Positions 39,253 through 45,716 of a DNA stretch of 48,043 nucleotides are shown one piece after another. The translations under genes and the position numbers were made by a program. The stretch covers positions 1-48,043 of IMG/VR virus record IMGVR_UViG_3300020131_000103; one strand, written 5' to 3'. The notes below the pieces were generated by a model. That model searched no databases and had not been told where the DNA came from. It saw only the letters and a program-made list of their open reading frames with translations. Positions within the stretch are counted from its first letter, which is position 1, and every line of letters starts with the position of its first letter. This DNA comes from a virus.

Positions 39253-39674
39253 GCTGCTACGGTCTCCTGATCTGGATTGATGGGAAAATCGAAAGGCGGT
39301 TGCTCCGGCGTGATATCGTCGGATGCACTCAGCATTCCGACCTCGGCATCGAGCGCATCGCAGACGGCCGCGACGGTGGGATGTCCGGCCATTTCTTGGC
39401 GTAGAGCTTTGACCGCCGCTCGATCACGCTTGCGCTGACGTGCGAACATGATGGCCGCTCTTACGTCGTCCTCGTGTTCCTGTATGGTGCGCAGAGTGTC
39501 CCGGACGGCACGCATCGCTGCGATACCTGCGTCGGCAGCTTCCTGCGTCATTCGCTGTTCGCTGACGCGCTTCGCGTATAAGCCGTAGCGGTAATGCAGC
39601 TCGCGCTCGGCCGCCTCGATTTGATCGGCGAGGGGCACGAAAGAATATTTCGGATCTGGTGCGCTCGCTGACAT
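39249..39674 (-). CDS. Hypothetical protein, 141 aa
   Basis: Starts MSASAPDPKYSFVPLADQIEAAERELHYRYGLYAKRVSEQRM. Long charged helices (QEAADAGIAAMRAVRDTLRTIQEHEDDVRAAI) suggest a coiled-coil protein. An R/Y-rich segment near residue 35 is common in small phage proteins that carry a conserved ERELxYRxxVY pattern and are of unknown function. It is coupled to the XRE gene by an ATGA overlap. Confidence 0.6.
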   Translation of the reverse strand: MSASAPDPKYSFVPLADQIEAAERELHYRYGLYAKRVSEQRMTQEAADAGIAAMRAVRDTLRTIQEHEDDVRAAIMFARQRKRDRAAVKALRQEMAGHPTVAAVCDALDAEVGMLSASDDITPEQPPFDFPINPDQETVAA

Positions 39675-39721
39675 CGCGCTCAATTCCACTGTCTGGCTAG
39701 CAAAAACTTTTTGATCATCGG

Positions 39722-39868
39722 CTAGTCTCTACGTCCTTCGCGACGGCCCTGCTCCCGCGCGTCGCGCAGCAGACGACCGAAGCCCTTCGCGATCAGATGA
39801 ACGGCAACGAGCCCACCGGAAATGGCGGCGACGACCTGCACGAATTCGTTGTTGAGTAGATCGCCCAT
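39722..39868 (-). CDS. Small membrane protein, 48 aa
   Basis: MGDLLNNEFVQVVAAISGGLVAVHLIAKGFGRLLRD has one hydrophobic helix (residues 9-26) followed by a very basic tail (AREQGRREGRRD), so the C-terminus should stay in the cytoplasm. An AGGAG sequence lies just upstream. One of several single-helix proteins in this phage region; function unknown. Confidence 0.55.
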   Translation of the reverse strand: MGDLLNNEFVQVVAAISGGLVAVHLIAKGFGRLLRDAREQGRREGRRD

Positions 39869-39892
39869 CGAGTTGCTCCTTCGGTTTAGGGT

Positions 39893-40288
39893 TCACCGCG
39901 GCAGTCCGCTGCTGATGGGGTCTTGAATTCCCATGTCGGCGAGAGCGGCGAGGCCTGCGTTGAACGCGGCGTCGCCTTCGGACGAGTGACCGGGCAGGTG
40001 CCCGGCGTGCATCGCTTGCATGCAAAGCGTAAGGGCTTCCGGCAGCGGCGCCGTCGACGCGCGCTCGACGTAGGGCCTGACGGCATCGACTTCGGCAATG
40101 GTCGCCTCGACGTCGCGCCGCAGCCGCGTTTCCTTCGTCTTTGCGCAGCGCTCAAGCGTGCGCTTGACGTGGTCGAGCACCTTTCCGAGGCGCGTTGCGC
40201 GATGGCCGGGAATGGTGATCGGCGGGCCGTGGCGGCCGCGGAAAAGACCGGCAGCGTCTTCCGCCGTGCTATCGGACATAACGGTCAT
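39893..40288 (-). CDS. Hypothetical protein, 131 aa, first gene of leftward operon
   Basis: Starts MTVMSDSTAEDAAGLFRGRHG, with an alternative ATG at 40279. A helical, basic segment (ATRLGKVLDHVKRTLERCAKTKETRLRRDVEATIAEV) is followed by a His-rich loop (CMQAMHAGHLPGHS). No family is recognised. It lies immediately downstream of the operator/promoter at 40330-40358, so it is the promoter-proximal gene under control of the phage repressor. Confidence 0.55.
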   Translation of the reverse strand: MTVMSDSTAEDAAGLFRGRHGPPITIPGHRATRLGKVLDHVKRTLERCAKTKETRLRRDVEATIAEVDAVRPYVERASTAPLPEALTLCMQAMHAGHLPGHSSEGDAAFNAGLAALADMGIQDPISSGLPR

Positions 40289-40329
40289 CGGAGCGACTTG
40301 CTCATGTTCGACCCCCTGAGTTCGACACG

Positions 40330-40358
40330 ACGCTACATACGCTAAAAACGTATGTCAA
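40330..40358 (-). promoter_or_regulatory. Leftward promoter with embedded repressor operator
   Basis: On the minus strand a perfect -35 TTGACA (40358-40353) is followed after 17 bp by TAGCGT (40335-40330). The spacer holds TACGTTTTTAGCGTA, part of the inverted repeat ACATACG-N7-CGTATGT (40335-40355). The 15-bp core matches 14 of 15 bases of the operator at the rightward promoter (41873-41887). Confidence 0.75.
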
Positions 40359-40631
40359 ACGCGAAAAGCGTGCAGCATTAGGGGTATTTTCCCGTCTTCG
40401 CAGCCGCAGCGTGTGGGGTGTATGTTGTTAACCGTCTTTGGGAGAATGCCGATGCGAACCTGGATTTTTTTACGATGTCGCTAATTGCGCTTGCTGAAAG
40501 AGCGTATGCGGACGGATTGTGCGGGTCTGGGGATGACCGGCACGCTCGCTTGGCTCAAGTCGCGATGTTGGCTCACTCTTTGTGCGAGGGGGTCGACGAG
40601 ATATCGAATGCCGACGCGGGGGAGTTTGGCG

Positions 40632-41093
40632 ATGGCGTCGGGCGTCAACATCTTTACCCCGTCCTGCAAAAAGGAAGTTGTCAGGGATATGATGCAGATG
40701 AAGGGGGCGTTCGAGAGGGACCGCGAGGCATGGTGCCGAACAGCAAAGAGCGCCTTGCGGGATCACCCTCTGACAGAGGATTTAGTGGCGGGCGAAGAAG
40801 GAACTTGTAGCGAGCTCGACAGGGCAGCGGGGCTCATCGCTGGGTTCCAGAAACATTGCCCCGACTTGAAACTCACGACCGCGGGTAAAACGGTATTCAG
40901 GCTCGCGAGCGGGGGAGTGGCCTGCCGAGACGAGAAGCTTGAGGAAATCGATGATCGCATCACCGAGATGTCGAGAACGGTGAAAGGAGCGGCAGACCGG
41001 AAGAAGGCCACCGCTCTTTGGTGCGCAACCGCTGCTTTTGAGCATGCTAGTCAAATGAGCAGTGCCGGGATGGCGCTCTGTATTGACAGATGA
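40632..41093 (+). CDS. Hypothetical protein convergent with the repressor gene
   Basis: A 153-aa protein starting MASGVNIFTPSCKKEVVRDMMQMKGAF. It is helical with scattered cysteines (six in all) and a charged middle (DEKLEEIDDRITEMSRTVKGAADRKK). Not recognised. The start is uncertain: the frame is open back to 40485, and another plus frame (40418-40810) and a minus frame overlap the first 200 bp. The 40289-40631 stretch before it contains the operator and otherwise nothing I can support. It ends 2 bp before the convergent repressor stop. Confidence 0.45.
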   Translation: MASGVNIFTPSCKKEVVRDMMQMKGAFERDREAWCRTAKSALRDHPLTEDLVAGEEGTCSELDRAAGLIAGFQKHCPDLKLTTAGKTVFRLASGGVACRDEKLEEIDDRITEMSRTVKGAADRKKATALWCATAAFEHASQMSSAGMALCIDR

Positions 41094-41095
41094 GG

Positions 41096-41824
41096 CTACT
41101 CTACCCGCAAACTACCCACGATAAGGCCGAAAACTTCGACATCAGCAGTTTCCTCGACATCTAGAAGAATTGGAGCGTGAGCCGGGTTGGATGACCTAGG
41201 CAAGAGCCAACGACGCTTGTTACTGTCACGGGAGAATTCCTTGATCGTGACCTCTGTGGTGGCGTGACGGTGTCGCAGTACAATTACGCGGTCGCCAGGT
41301 ATTAAGTTGCGATCGACCTCATCGAACGCCACAAAGATCACAAATGATCCGCTGGGGTACAACAGATCCATACTGTCGCCCTGCACCCGCAGCGCCTTGC
41401 GTTGTACGCCGGCAAATCGATCGTCATTGATCGAAAGCAATACGGGAAGCCATTCGTCCCGCGGCCACTCGAAGTGTTCGCGCCAAACGCCTGCTTCGGC
41501 CTGGCCGACGCACCAGACGAGCCGATGGTCGTCTAGCGACTGCATTTGTGGGGCCGTTAAGTCTGAAACGCCCGCCAACATCAAGACCTCCTCGCGTGTG
41601 ATCGGAGGAGACCCTTTCCCAGTCAGAATATCAGCAAGCGCTCGCGCTAAATGCAAGGGCAAGACCGGCTTCGTGAACAAAGCCGGATCCTCGTAGCGCT
41701 GGTAACTCGAGCCTCTTCTTAATCCCACCGCCTTAGCGATCTTCTCCATAGACAACTTCGAACGCTCGCGCAGTTCTTTCAACTGCTGCGTGACGTGACG
41801 GGCGGGAGTGGGCGAGTCAGGCAT
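41096..41824 (-). CDS. CI-like phage repressor (HTH plus S24 autoprotease)
   Basis: A 242-aa protein. The N-terminal HTH covers about residues 10-60 (ARHVTQQLKELRERSKLSMEKIAKAVGLRRGSSYQRYED). Residues 105-240 are the LexA/CI-type S24 domain: cleavage pair Ala111-Gly112 in GQAEAGVW, nucleophile Ser151 in VQGDSM, and general base Lys195 in EVTIKEF. It should repress both early promoters and be inactivated by RecA-stimulated self-cleavage. The start was placed at 41824 after the linker; the frame extends to 41899 through the operator region, which is unlikely to be translated. Confidence 0.92.
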   Translation of the reverse strand: MPDSPTPARHVTQQLKELRERSKLSMEKIAKAVGLRRGSSYQRYEDPALFTKPVLPLHLARALADILTGKGSPPITREEVLMLAGVSDLTAPQMQSLDDHRLVWCVGQAEAGVWREHFEWPRDEWLPVLLSINDDRFAGVQRKALRVQGDSMDLLYPSGSFVIFVAFDEVDRNLIPGDRVIVLRHRHATTEVTIKEFSRDSNKRRWLLPRSSNPAHAPILLDVEETADVEVFGLIVGSLRVE

Positions 41825-41862
41825 GGGCGAAGAGTCGCATTTCACGTATACGCTTTCCACGT

Positions 41863-41891
41863 TTGACGCGTGTACGTTTTTAACGTATAGA
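41863..41891 (+). promoter_or_regulatory. Rightward early promoter with overlapping operator
   Basis: TTGACG (41863-41868), a 17-bp spacer and TATAGA (41886-41891). The perfect inverted repeat TACGTT-TTT-AACGTA (41873-41887) covers the spacer and the start of the -10, so bound repressor would block polymerase. The -10 ends 6 bp before the ATG of the Cro-like gene at 41898, predicting a leaderless or nearly leaderless mRNA. Confidence 0.8.
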
Positions 41892-41897
41892 ATCGCC

Positions 41898-42173
41898 ATG
41901 GTTCACGAGACCCTTTCCCAGGCCGACTACGTGATCAACACCAAACTTGGCGGTGTTGCCGCCACCGCTCGGCTTCTCGGTCATCGCAACAATTCAACTG
42001 TTCAAGGGTGGTTGAAGAGGGGTTTCATCCCGGGTCGTCGACAAGGCGAAGTCCTCATGAAGGCGCGCGAAGCCGGAAGGGATCTGACGAAACAGGATTT
42101 CGTCGTGCATTTGCAAGACGTCGAAGTCAACGCAACGCCTGGTCCGGTTCCGTCGCAGGAGCAAGCCGCTTAG
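41898..42173 (+). CDS. Cro-like regulator
   Basis: A 91-aa protein. Residues 8-45 (ADYVINTKLGGVAATARLLGHRNNSTVQGWLKRGFIPGRRQGEVL) form a YdaS/Cro-type helix-turn-helix in which GGVAATARLLG is the first helix and STVQGWLKRG the recognition helix. It is divergent from the CI-like gene and shares its operator region, the classical immunity-switch layout. It would shut off repressor synthesis in the lytic phase. There is no Shine-Dalgarno sequence, consistent with leaderless translation. Confidence 0.82.
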   Translation: MVHETLSQADYVINTKLGGVAATARLLGHRNNSTVQGWLKRGFIPGRRQGEVLMKAREAGRDLTKQDFVVHLQDVEVNATPGPVPSQEQAA

Positions 42174-42513
42174 CGCGTTTTTGTCCGTCTGCGTCTCCGT
42201 TGCGTCAGTGCGTTTTTCCTCCGGCCCCGGCGCTGGGGGGATGGTTCGAGCCGATGGGTCACAGTCCCCAGCGGCTCGCGGGCTGCTCGCCGGTAGTCGA
42301 GCCGCACGGGTCTTGCCAACCGATCGTCCCTCCCTCCAGCGCTGCGACCGTCCCTCGGCGGATGCAGCATTTGAGCGACCTGAAAAGGCGCTCGTCCCTA
42401 GACCTTGGCCGGGCGCCCGTATCGCCCAGCCCCTTTTCCGAGGGTGGTTGCGGGAAGCGTTGTCAGCGTTCCTGTCTCGTGCGTCCCGCCGGAACGGTTT
42501 CGCGTTCGGCCAA
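42174..42513 (+). other. 340-bp region without a supported gene, before the phage tRNA
   Basis: Several long frames cross this region in both directions, but none has a ribosome binding site, family resemblance or consistent coding character. It contains GC-rich short inverted repeats near 42230-42310. It probably holds leader/antitermination RNA or relic sequence; I see no known motif. Confidence 0.4.
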
Positions 42514-42589
42514 GGCAGAGTGGAGCAGCGGCTGGCTCGGTTGGTTCATACCCAACAGGTCGTCGGTTCGAATCCGACCTCTGCAACCA
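42514..42589 (+). tRNA. tRNA with CAT anticodon, initiator-like
   Basis: A full 76-nt cloverleaf: acceptor GGCAGAG/CTCTGCA, D stem GAGC/GCTC, anticodon stem GTTGG/CCAAC with loop TTCATAC, variable AGGTC, T arm GTCGG-TTCGAAT-CCGAC, discriminator A and an encoded CCA. Position 1 (G) and 72 (A) do not pair, and 11-24 is A-T, both typical of bacterial initiator tRNAs. Only two of the three consecutive G-C pairs at the base of the anticodon stem are present. It may be a phage initiator-like tRNA, or less likely a lysidine-type Ile tRNA. Confidence 0.9.
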
Positions 42590-42637
42590 GTTTCGCCCGA
42601 ACGGGCAGCAGGTGTGTGCGTTTTCGAGGGGGCTCGA

Positions 42638-43339
42638 ATGTTGGACGGGGGAATTGTCATTGGTGCTACGGGGGCGCTCATCGGGGTCGCGCTCCTGCAG
42701 CGCCTTTTTTTTAGCCCCGTGCTCCGAGTCCCTGGTCGACCAAGCCGAGTCCACGGTCTCGGGCCGCGAGTCCAGGGTCTCGACCCTTGGACTCCTCCGT
42801 ATACGACATCGGTCACCAATGACCACGCGGAGTCCACGCCGAGTCCAAGGCGAGTCCGGGGCTCAACCCCTGAAAAAGCACGAAAATCGGCCGCTGTTCG
42901 CACGGTGCAGATGGGTGTCGGCGACCAGGTTCGCAGCTTCGTGGAATGGCTACTTTCGCTCGGTGATGGCCCGCATCGTCTATCCGACAAGCGCGTCCTT
43001 TCGAACTACACGCGCTGGGCGGAAGAGTGGGATGTCGTGCCAGTGCCGCCGTCGATAATCTTAGCTGCCCTTAAGCGGCATCCGCAGGTGCGACACAGTC
43101 GCGACCGCATCCTTGATGCCAGCGGCAAGGCCGTGCGCAACGCGAACAACACGCCGATGCGGGGCAGCTTCTACACGTTCGCGACAAAGCGGCCGGACGC
43201 GAAGCTTCCCGGCAAAGTGCCGGTGCAGACCGGTCTTGAGATCGTCGCGCAGCAGCCCCTTAACGCGCGCCCCGTTGCAAAGGCTGTGAAGCCTGCCGCC
43301 GCGCCCGCGGTCGAACAACCGCGCCGGAGGGCCGCATGA
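42638..43339 (+). CDS. Early phage protein with winged-helix-like C-terminal domain
   Basis: A 233-aa product if started at 42638, which has a strong GAGGGGG ribosome binding site. It begins with a hydrophobic segment (MLDGGIVIGATGALIGVALL). Residues 30-85 are encoded by the GAGTCC repeat array (R-V-x-G heptapeptides). The convincing domain starts near residue 92 (VGDQVRSFVEWLLSLGDGPHRLSDKRVLSNYTRWAEEWDVVPVPPSIILAALKRHPQVRHSRDRILD) and looks like a winged helix of phage replication or regulatory proteins. A terminator hairpin lies inside the 5' part, so initiation at ATG 42911 (142 aa) is a real alternative. It overlaps the next gene by ATGA. Confidence 0.5.
   Translation: MLDGGIVIGATGALIGVALLQRLFFSPVLRVPGRPSRVHGLGPRVQGLDPWTPPYTTSVTNDHAESTPSPRRVRGSTPEKARKSAAVRTVQMGVGDQVRSFVEWLLSLGDGPHRLSDKRVLSNYTRWAEEWDVVPVPPSIILAALKRHPQVRHSRDRILDASGKAVRNANNTPMRGSFYTFATKRPDAKLPGKVPVQTGLEIVAQQPLNARPVAKAVKPAAAPAVEQPRRRAA
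42689..42712 (+). terminator. Terminator-like hairpin with eight T
   Basis: GCGCT (42689-42693) pairs with AGCGC (42699-42703), followed by C and TTTTTTTT (42705-42712). The stem is short but the T run is the longest in the window. It could terminate the tRNA transcript 100 bp after the tRNA. Confidence 0.5.
42726..42857. repeat. Helically phased GAGTCC repeat cluster
   Basis: GAGTCC at 42726, 42747 and 42768 and inverted GGACTC at 42789 are spaced 21 bp. Further copies at 42830, 42841 and 42852 are spaced 11 bp. The first three units share GAGTCC-NN-GGTC. Spacings of 21, 21, 21, 41, 11 and 11 bp place all copies on about one face of the helix. Each contains GANTC, the CcrM methylation sequence of alphaproteobacteria. 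Iterons or operators are likely. Confidence 0.8.
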
Positions 43340-43554
43340 TCTCGCTGCCGGAGCATATGAACCACCTCGACGCCTTCAGCGTGCTCGTGATCGCGATCGG
43401 CGTCGTCGCATGCGTGACCATCGTCGTGCGCCTGGTCCTATGGGACATCGAACGCGAAGCGCGTGCCGAGCGTCGTCGCGCTGCAGGCATGTTGGGCGAG
43501 CCGTTGGTGCGTTTGGAGCCGCCATTCCGGGCTGGTCTGATTGACGACGACTAG
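43336..43554 (+). CDS. Small membrane protein, 72 aa
   Basis: MISLPEHMNHLDAFSVLVIAIGVVACVTIVVRLVLWDIEREARAERRRA has one strong transmembrane helix (about residues 13-36), followed by a basic amphipathic helix and a short acidic tail. Translation is coupled to the upstream gene by ATGA. A hairpin follows at 43562. Function unknown. Confidence 0.6.
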   Translation: MISLPEHMNHLDAFSVLVIAIGVVACVTIVVRLVLWDIEREARAERRRAAGMLGEPLVRLEPPFRAGLIDDD

Positions 43555-43561
43555 ATCAGAA

Positions 43562-43592
43562 AAAGCCTCGCAGTGGTCAGCTGCGAGGCTTT
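43562..43592. terminator. Hairpin, possibly bidirectional terminator
   Basis: AAGCCTCGCAG (43563-43573) pairs with CTGCGAGGCTT (43581-43591). There is an A run on the left and a short T stretch on the right, so it could work in either direction. The following 140 bp have no supported gene until 43731. Confidence 0.55.
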
Positions 43593-43730
43593 CGGGAGTG
43601 TCCGAGCTGCTCGGTGCAGCGCTCGGTCAGGTGTGAGCAGCGGGGGCGCTGCTCGACGACGGGAACAATCTCATGATTTCCCGCGTCGCTCAAGTGCGCC
43701 CTCGCGACTGTGAATAAGCCGGGGGCCGCA

Positions 43731-43829
43731 ATGTTCGATCTAGGGGACGCAGATCCCACTTCAATCATCGCCGCGATCTTCGCCGTCGTCATCGTGCTAG
43801 CTTTCATCGCGCGGAGCATGCGCGGCTGA
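43731..43829 (+). CDS. Micro membrane protein, 32 aa
   Basis: MFDLGDADPTSIIAAIFAVVIVLAFIARSMRG: an acidic N-terminus, one transmembrane helix (residues 11-27) and a basic end. GGGGGCC lies upstream. Its TGA overlaps the ATG of the replication gene (TGATG), which supports real translation. Function unknown. Confidence 0.5.
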   Translation: MFDLGDADPTSIIAAIFAVVIVLAFIARSMRG

Positions 43830-44827
43830 TGGCAGAGAAATCTACTAAGCGCCGCCGCCAAGTCGAGCGGATCGAGGATTGGGACGACGCGCGCTATTCG
43901 CACGTCCCGCCGCGCGCCGCGCTGGACGCGCGTCTGACTGAGGCGCACTTCCGCGTGCTCGTGCTGATCGGCAAGGTGAACACGCTTCACGGCTGGTGCC
44001 AGCTCTCCCAGACGATCGCTGCCGACTTGTTCGGCATGAAGCGGCAGACCGTGAACGGTGCTGTGTCGGACCTCGTTACGTGGGGCTATGTGGAGCGGCG
44101 CACGCAGAAGCAAACGCGCACGTCGTTTTGTCATTACCGCGTGCTGATCGATCAGCCTGAGGGGGTGTCATCTACGGACGACACTCCTCCTAATGAAGGG
44201 GTGTCATCTACAGGCGACACTCCCCCCGAGGAGGGGGTGTCATCCAAAAATGACACGGGTGTCAGCGCAGGAAATGACACGGGTGTCGGCTCTGGACGAC
44301 ACCCCCCTATATATAACGATCTCGCGCGGGAGATCAGAGATCAGAGATCTCCCCCTAAATCCCCCAATGGGGGACCCAAAGAACAACCTGTTGATGGGAA
44401 GTGGAAGGACGGTGCACTCGCGGAACTTCGTGTCGCGGGCAAGCACCGAGACGCCGTCGAAAATCTGATCGCGCCGCTGCTGGCCTCCGACAAGCGCCTT
44501 TCGCTTGGCAAGGGTGCTGAACGCGTCGAAGCGTTAGCCGAGCTTGCGCAAGCCGCACACGGGCTGCCGAGGCCTGCGGTTCAAGCTGCTCTAAAGCGAA
44601 TGTTGGACAACCCGCAGAAGCTCACGCCGCGCGCAATTCGCGCGGAGATCGACGCTGCGCGACGCGGCGGGGCAATGATCCCTATCCGTCCTGGCACCCC
44701 GCAGTGGTCGCGCTGGCTGGAGCATTTCGCGAGCGTCGATCCGCGTCAGGCCGAAACGATGCGCCGCGTGGACGTTTGGCAAGTGTCCTCGGAATGGCCC
44801 CCTGCAATCGGAAAGGACGCAGCGTGA
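43829..44827 (+). CDS. Phage replication initiator-like protein carrying the origin
   Basis: A 332-aa protein. The N-terminal 100 residues contain a winged HTH (LTEAHFRVLVLIGKVNTLHGWCQLSQTIAADLFGMKRQTVNGAVSDLVTWGYVERR). Residues 112-156 are a repetitive linker (GVSSTDDTPPNE type units) encoded by five DNA iterons. The C-terminal half is helical (KDGALAELRVAGKHRDAVENLIAPLL). The layout of HTH, iteron-encoded linker and C-terminal partner domain parallels lambda O. It would bind its own gene as origin and recruit the helicase machinery; no helicase-loader or helicase gene is visible nearby. Confidence 0.75.
   Translation: MAEKSTKRRRQVERIEDWDDARYSHVPPRAALDARLTEAHFRVLVLIGKVNTLHGWCQLSQTIAADLFGMKRQTVNGAVSDLVTWGYVERRTQKQTRTSFCHYRVLIDQPEGVSSTDDTPPNEGVSSTGDTPPEEGVSSKNDTGVSAGNDTGVGSGRHPPIYNDLAREIRDQRSPPKSPNGGPKEQPVDGKWKDGALAELRVAGKHRDAVENLIAPLLASDKRLSLGKGAERVEALAELAQAAHGLPRPAVQAALKRMLDNPQKLTPRAIRAEIDAARRGGAMIPIRPGTPQWSRWLEHFASVDPRQAETMRRVDVWQVSSEWPPAIGKDAA
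44165..44302. repeat. Five origin-type iterons GTGTC-N10/12-GACAC
   Basis: Inverted-repeat iterons at 44165-44184, 44201-44220, 44237-44256, 44259-44280 and 44283-44302. The first three start 36 bp apart, then 22 and 24 bp. Each has GTGTC and GACAC arms around 10 bases (12 in the fourth). Immediately to the right lies an AT-rich CTATATATAAC tract (44307-44317), unusual in this GC-rich DNA. This is the arrangement of a lambda-type origin inside the initiator gene. Confidence 0.85.
44307..44347. other. AT-rich tract and AGATC repeats beside the iterons (candidate DUE)
   Basis: CTATATATAACGATCT (44307-44322) is followed by AGATCAGAGATCAGAGATC (44331-44349), three 8-bp-spaced GAGATC copies. Position next to the iterons suggests the DNA unwinding element; the GATC-like repeats may bind protein or reflect the coding sequence IRDQRS. 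Confidence 0.55.
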
Positions 44828-45333
44828 CACCGAAACCGATACGCTTCACGGTCGACGATGCCTGTCGCGCGTCCGAGGAATGGGGCGCCAACTGCGGCCC
44901 CGGCGCGATCGCGGCCATTATGGGCCTAAGGCTGGACGAACTTCGTCCGCACATGGGTGACTTCGAATCCAAAGGTTACACCAACCCGACGCTGATGTTC
45001 ACGACGCTGAACCGGCTCGGCGCCAAGTGGCGAATGGTGCGCGGCGAGAAGCCTTGGCCGAAGTACGGGCTCGTTCGCATCCAATGGGAAGGCCCGTGGA
45101 CGCAACCAGGCGTGCCGGTCAAGGCAGCCTATCGGCACACGCATTGGGTCGGCGCCTGCACGCGCGCCGCCGGCGACGACGGGGTCTTCGACATCAACGC
45201 CATCGCGAACGGCACGGGCTGGTGCTCGCTCAAGCACTGGTCAGAAATCCTTGTGCCGTGGCTCCTCGAGGAGGCCGTGCCCCGCGCGAATGGGCGATGG
45301 CATCGCACGCACGTAATCGAGGTGACGCCATGA
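44824..45333 (+). CDS. C39-peptidase-like fold protein
   Basis: A 169-aa protein (GTG start overlapping the previous stop). The sequence ANCGPGAIAAIMG places Cys24 at the start of a helix, as in papain-like C39 proteases; His107 in HTHWVG and Asp123/Asn125 in VFDINAI complete a plausible catalytic set. The middle region (PTLMFTTLNRLGAKWRMV) fits the C39-like family. Substrate unknown; it lacks a signal peptide so it should act in the cytoplasm. It may act on a host protein early in infection, which is speculation. Confidence 0.6.
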   Translation: MTPKPIRFTVDDACRASEEWGANCGPGAIAAIMGLRLDELRPHMGDFESKGYTNPTLMFTTLNRLGAKWRMVRGEKPWPKYGLVRIQWEGPWTQPGVPVKAAYRHTHWVGACTRAAGDDGVFDINAIANGTGWCSLKHWSEILVPWLLEEAVPRANGRWHRTHVIEVTP

Positions 45334-45716
45334 CCGCCGTTCCGCAACGCTCGCATCACGAACCGGAGGAAAACGAGCGCCAGCTCGCAACCTTGCTCGA
45401 CGGCATGCTCGACGAGGTCGAGAACCACGTCAAACGGCTGGTCGACAGCGGGCGCGGTGACGAGCTGCGCAAGCGCCTTTCCCGGCACCTGCAGATCGAG
45501 GCGCCAAAGCCGGCGTCAACATCGGGCATCGGTGGCCGTCTCAAAGGCCTCACCGCAGACCAGGTGAATACGCTGCTCGGCTTCCACAACTGTGTGCAAG
45601 CGCTCGACGACCACGCGCAGCGCGCGAAGGGCGACAGCGTCACCGGCAAGCGCGACGCCGCCTGCCGCGACTTCCTCCGCGAACACATCGAGAAGCTGAA
45701 AGGGGGCGCCCAATGA
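45330..45716 (+). CDS. Hypothetical helical protein, 128 aa
   Basis: Starts MTAVPQRSHHEPEENERQLATLLDGMLDEVENHVKRLVDSGRG. Mostly alpha-helical and charged, with a Gly-rich turn near residue 68 (SGIGGRLKGLTADQVNTLLG) and a C-terminal helix (RDFLREHIEKLKGG). It is in a tight operon with 4-bp overlaps on both sides. Not recognised; perhaps a single-strand DNA or protein-binding accessory factor, without direct evidence. Confidence 0.5.
   Translation: MTAVPQRSHHEPEENERQLATLLDGMLDEVENHVKRLVDSGRGDELRKRLSRHLQIEAPKPASTSGIGGRLKGLTADQVNTLLGFHNCVQALDDHAQRAKGDSVTGKRDAACRDFLREHIEKLKGGAQ

Noticed and set aside
40418-40810. Plus-strand frame of 130 codons before the 40632 gene
   Set aside because: Shares most bases with two other open frames, and its C-terminal half is an out-of-frame shadow; no basis to prefer it.
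42008-42637. 5' part of a 443-codon frame running through 43339
   Set aside because: The early portion overlaps the Cro-like gene and the tRNA out of frame, without a ribosome binding site; only the section after 42638 (or 42911) looks coding.
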